A stretch of DNA of 64,000 nt from Paulownia fortunei. Taxonomy: Eukaryota; Streptophyta; Magnoliopsida; Lamiales; Paulowniaceae. The position numbers and the translations under genes are program-made. This document shows positions 59,850-64,000 of the stretch, in pieces (positions within the stretch are counted from its first letter, which is position 1; each line of letters opens with the position of its first letter). A model generated the notes under the pieces. That model made no database searches. It was not told the origin of the DNA and was given only the letters and a program-made list of their open reading frames with translations. The DNA lies in contig CM033122.1 in NCBI GenBank assembly GCA_019321725.1, positions 16,146,274-16,210,273 on the forward strand, in the 5' to 3' direction.

Positions 59850-60440
59850 TTTATAGATGCTCTGGAACAGATGCCCGGCTATATGAAATTCATGAAGGAG
59901 ATCCTATCTAATAAAAGAAAGTTGAAGTAATATGAGACAGTGACACTCATGAGTACAGTGTAATTATTCCAAAGTAGCTACCACCCAAGTTGAATGACCT
60001 AAGGAGTTTTACGATTTCATGCACTATTGGAAATTCATATTTTTATAAAGCTTTGTGTGATTTAGGTGCAAGTATTAAGTTGATGCCTCTGTTTACATGA
60101 AACTTGGATCAGAAGATGCAAAACCTATCACTGTCTCTTTGTAATTGGCATATAGGTCCATCAAGTACCTAATGGAGATCATTGAAGGCATATTGCTAAA
60201 TTAGACAAGTTCATCTTCTAGACAAACCTTTTTGTTCTTGATAAGGAGGAAGATCAAGATATTCCAATTATTCTTGGTCGAACATTCTTGGCTAGCTCTA
60301 ATTGATGTGCAGAAAGCCCAACTAATTTTGAGAGTTCAAGATGAACAAGTCTTATTCAATATGTTCAAGATGATGAATCATCTAAGTTTAGCAGATAGTT
60401 ACTTGCAAATTGATATTGTATGTGCATCAAGTGATTAAGA
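59850..60440 (+). pseudogene. Athila-type gag end and protease, fragment
   Basis: MPGYMKFMKEILSNKRKLK near 59870-59925, [10 protein letters not shown] and GASIKLMPL (retropepsin active site region, about 60040-60085), EEDQDIPIILGRTFLA (about 60245-60290), and DVQKAQLILRVQDEQVLFNMF (about 60304-60370). The order matches the Athila gag-protease junction. Several frameshifts. RT, RNase H and integrase do not follow, so most of pol is deleted. Confidence 0.8.
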
Positions 60441-62024
60441 AATTACTGAAAGAAAATATTGATGGTGAAGGGAACTTCCATGAGTCTATCTTCATTTTAG
60501 TGGATCCAGGGTTAAGTCTTTTAGAGAATGTTCGCCATATGACTATAAACTAAGCGCTTCTTAGGAGACAACCCAAGTCATTTTAGTTTTTCCTATTTTC
60601 ATAGTGTGGGAGGTAACCTAATGTTGTACTCAATTTTGCGGGAGATTTTATTTTTCGTTTTGTCTAACCTTCATGTCTTTATATTGCTTAGCAGTGTAGT
60701 TTGTCTATTTTGTTTCCTTAAGTTGAATGTTCTTATGTTTTAAGTAGTGAACTCTGAGTTGTAGAGTTGATGAATCATTTGGGGGTCAGTGATAAAAACT
60801 TGATTACATTGATGATAGTTCTTGAGAATTACTAAATGCATTTCTACCTTGGTGTTGATCTTGTGTGTTAGTTTTGATTTTTTATATTCTTGTTTTAGTT
60901 GAGAACACAGTCATTTGTTGAGTCATGTTCGGAGTATTTAGAGATAGTTTATGAAGAATAACTATTTTCTAAAAGATCCCATAAATTCTAAAACTCATTT
61001 AATCATTAATCGAGTTGAAATCTAGATGACATAGCATTCGAAAAAAAATTAGGCCATCTATGGAACGTGAGCCTTTCAAGCCTAACGATTTATCATACTT
61101 TATCCCTAGTATCCCCACTGGGCTTAATTGAGCTTTTTTTGTTGGCACCTCACAAAGTATCCATAACCTTCAAAAAAATTTCCTACATTTTTACCCTTCA
61201 CTCCACACGCATTCATTAGAAAACATGATTTGAATTTGAACAAATGTGAAGTTATTTGTTAGTAGTTGAAAAATATTTTGTATAAGAGAAAAAAATTAAG
61301 AGAAAGAAAAATGGGAGAAGGACGAGAAACATGTGAAGAAGAATAATACACCCTTATTATTAATGTGAAACAACATAAGTTTAAGGGTATACTAATTCAT
61401 GTGAAAAAGAGAAGAAAATGGAGCAAAAAAAGAATATTGGAAGAAAGGATGGTGTCAAATCACAAAATAAATGAAGAGAATGTGCTAAGAGTACAATTTT
61501 GAGAGATTGACGTTGGCTATCACAATTCTAGAATGTTTGTGTATTTTAAGTGATTTTGAGCCATTTTACTGTCTAAATAGCCTACCATGACCCAAGACAG
61601 ACATTACAAGCTTTGAAAATCTTTTTGATCTTGATGTTTTGATTATCTATATTTATGAAGATTAATGTGAAAAACGAGCCATGGAGTTAGAAAGATAAAT
61701 CATTACATCTCATTGAAAATGGAACTTTTAGAAAGCATTAACTTTATAAACCTATCCGGGGTGAATCTGATTTAATGAAATGGCTACACACATACACACA
61801 CACACAAAAGGTTACTAATAAAGTGGAAACATGCATGCAAGTCAACTTTCTAGACATGAGCATATTTTGAAATTCTCTATGAATTATTACCTTTAGTGAT
61901 CTTTGAGGCTGAATCATAGTTTAATGATTGTTATGACTCAGAGTTTACGTTAAGAAGTATAGTTATTTTATCAAGTTTTATTTGTGTTACTTGAGGACAA
62001 GCAAATGCTTAAGTTTGGGGTATT
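60441..62024 (+). other. 3' untranslated interior of the Athila-like element
   Basis: No coding motif beyond a short tail near 60440-60560. It contains a purine-rich zone (61280-61460), a CACACA run near 61790-61805, and at 61991-62020 the phrase TTGAGGACAAGCAAATGCTT followed by AAGTTTGGGG. That phrase is typical of the polypurine/pre-LTR region of Athila and Tat relatives. Confidence 0.6.
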
Positions 62025-64000
62025 TGTTGAGTTGGTTCTGAATGCTCTTAACTTATCATTTTGTACATTTTAAATATTTTTGGTTGTTTTTTTTATGCAT
62101 TTTGTTTGCAATATTAGTAACATGAAAAGGAGAAATAAAATGGAAAAAAAACAAAAATTTGTTTTAAGATTTGAAAAATCTCCACATCGGCAATACTAAG
62201 GCGGTGTTTGTATTTTGAGTATAACTATTTGCTCAAAGCCCTATTTACTTGATTCTGGATCGATTAGCAAGCTACTACAATTTTTATGTTAACCACTAAG
62301 CCCTGTTTATTTGATTTCAAAGAGAAAAATTGGGTCAAAGAGCTAGTAATATATTCAAAATTTTTAAATATGACATATCTTTATATTTTTTGTATATCTT
62401 TCTCCACAAATTTGATGTTGAGTTAACTCAAGTGGCTATAAAGATAATAAATAAGGATACAATTTATATGAAGATATCAAAAGTCAATTCATCCGAGAAA
62501 AAGGTAAAAAATTAATTCAAGATGTTGGATAAAGTAGAACAAAGCCTACTGCAACCCCAATTTTCTGGAGTCATATGCCCAGTGCACAAATGAGAAAGAC
62601 AGAGACAGTAGCGCGTCAGAGCCACTTTGGAAAATTTTCTGAGCAATAGGTGGCCCCACGCCAAAAACTTCGAGAGGCAGCGTGAATTGATGGGCTAACT
62701 TAAATTAGGCTTCACTCCTATTTTGAGAGTTGGGATATTTGGAAGAACCCAAAATACTTTTTAAGACTTTTGGCAACTTAAAGAATAAAAAAAAAAAAAA
62801 GGAGAACAACTAAAAATGCTTGAAGAATCAAGAGAAAAATTCATCTTCCAAGATTTTTAGAGTTTCTTCTTCATTTTCTTTTAACTTTTCCTTTATTATG
62901 AACTTAAATTTGTTTATGAAGAATTTACTATGATAATTAACTAAATTCTCTTTTTCTAGGGCTTTGTATAACCTAATTAGGATAATTTAAATATTTCTAT
63001 CAATTCAATTTTTAATTTATTCTTTTGGGTTGAGTATTTTTCATTATTTTTAATACTTTTAATTATTTGACCACTAATTAGATGATTTGTTATCATTAGA
63101 ATTTAGGAAATGAATTATGTGTTTAGTTCATTGTGAAGAATACCATGAATTACATGTGAAATAGAAAAATACTTACATGATTTGTGCAGTCTTATTTGAG
63201 ATCCATAAAACTTAATGAATTATTGATTGTTCTATTTTACATAAGAATACAGTGTGTTATCAATTGATGATATTTTCGTTAGACCTTAGGAGAGGCTAGT
63301 GGAAGATTTAAAAATTCTTGACTATCAACTAGGAAAATAAATTGACATTGATAAGATATATTATTCAATTCAAACTAATTATGATAAAATAAAAAATCCT
63401 AGGCCTTTAAGTCATTGAATTTGATCTCAATTACTTTTGCGTAATTGTTAATGTTAGTTTGTTATAGCTCACAACCATCAATTCCCTTTTGCATTTTTAT
63501 TCAAATAAAATTAAGATTAACATAATTTCAATTGTTAATAGCAACTAATTTTTGTGAAAACGATATTCTACTCTTCTCTTTATTGGAGTTATAATCTTTT
63601 GCCCAATAATAGTCATTCATTATGGGAACCCCGTTTGAGATAATAGTTTGGCAATGAGAAAAATAACTCCACTCTTATGTTCATGATGTGAACGACAAGA
63701 ATGAGAGGACTAGATTACGTGCCATAAGTTATCCTTAGTAATTGGGCTCAGGTGTTTAGGTCGAACTGGCTTACTCATGAGTTAAACCAAGATAACTATA
63801 ATGAGTTTAAATATAGATATGAGTTGCATTAGAACAATAATTGAAAGAATCTTATAAATATACAATTATTAGAAAAATATTTTTTTAGTAGATCTGATAA
63901 GAAAAAGAGGCATGTTAGACGAGGTAACTAGATTCCGCTTTTCAATATAAATAAATTTTCTCATCCATGGAGTAAGGTACCTTTTATTTTACGTTTAAAT
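62025..64000 (+). repeat. 3' LTR of the Athila-like element, right end not defined
   Basis: It begins TGTTGAGTTGG just after AAGTTTGGGGTATT. Landmarks expected of Athila LTRs are present: the GAACTTAAATTTGTTTATGAAG region (62900), TTTTTCTAGGGCTTTG (62952), and TTTTTGTGAAAACGATATTCTACTC near 63550-63575, which usually lies close to the LTR end. The true end is probably near or after 63620. No second LTR is available to fix it. The 62330-62515 frame is not a gene. Confidence 0.5.

Overview
This is 64 kb of AT-rich nuclear DNA from a flowering plant, most likely a eudicot. Three things point that way: a fused, intron-split dihydrofolate reductase-thymidylate synthase gene of plant type; several plant lineages of LTR retrotransposon primed by initiator-Met tRNA; and plant-type LINEs. 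No finer taxonomic placement is justified from the sequence. Most of the window is transposable element in successive nested layers. DHFR-TS is the only host gene I can assign with confidence.

Layout, left to right. 1-3807: decayed Ty1/copia pol (+) running into its 3' LTR. 3808-5592: 3' half of a LINE (+). 5593-7332: no recognisable gene. 7333-12374: a non-autonomous LTR element (-) with near-identical 390-bp terminal segments and a broken 'plant transposon protein'-like frame; it is cut by a 100-N assembly gap at 12375-12474. 12475 to about 17400: the gag-to-integrase part of a second copia element (-), with leader, primer site and 5' LTR. About 17400-20470: AT-rich DNA with microsatellites. 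20475-23977: the ten-exon DHFR-TS gene (-). 24725-37276: three copies of a dispersed repeat. The first two flank a young, almost complete Ty3/gypsy chromovirus (26408-32804, TSD ATATA, 874-bp LTRs). 37315-55020: a LINE on the minus strand, split by a 12.5-kb Tat-lineage gypsy element (38903-51437, TSD GTGTC). 55847-64000: an LTR remnant, a second copy of the first copia LTR, a chromovirus integrase tail, and an Athila-like fragment with its 3' LTR.

The most interesting object is the Tat-type element. It carries dual RNase H domains. Between pol and the 3' LTR, on the opposite strand, lies a plant-mobile-domain (PMD) gene that appears to have its own TATA box, leader introns and coiled-coil tail. 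The element's two LTRs share the R-U5 part and core promoter but have unrelated U3 halves. The chromovirus is notable because its pol frame runs 289 bp into its 3' LTR.

All boundaries come from reading the sequence by eye. Splice sites were set by GT/GC-AG rules, reading-frame continuity and general knowledge of the DHFR-TS family. No database search or alignment program was run.
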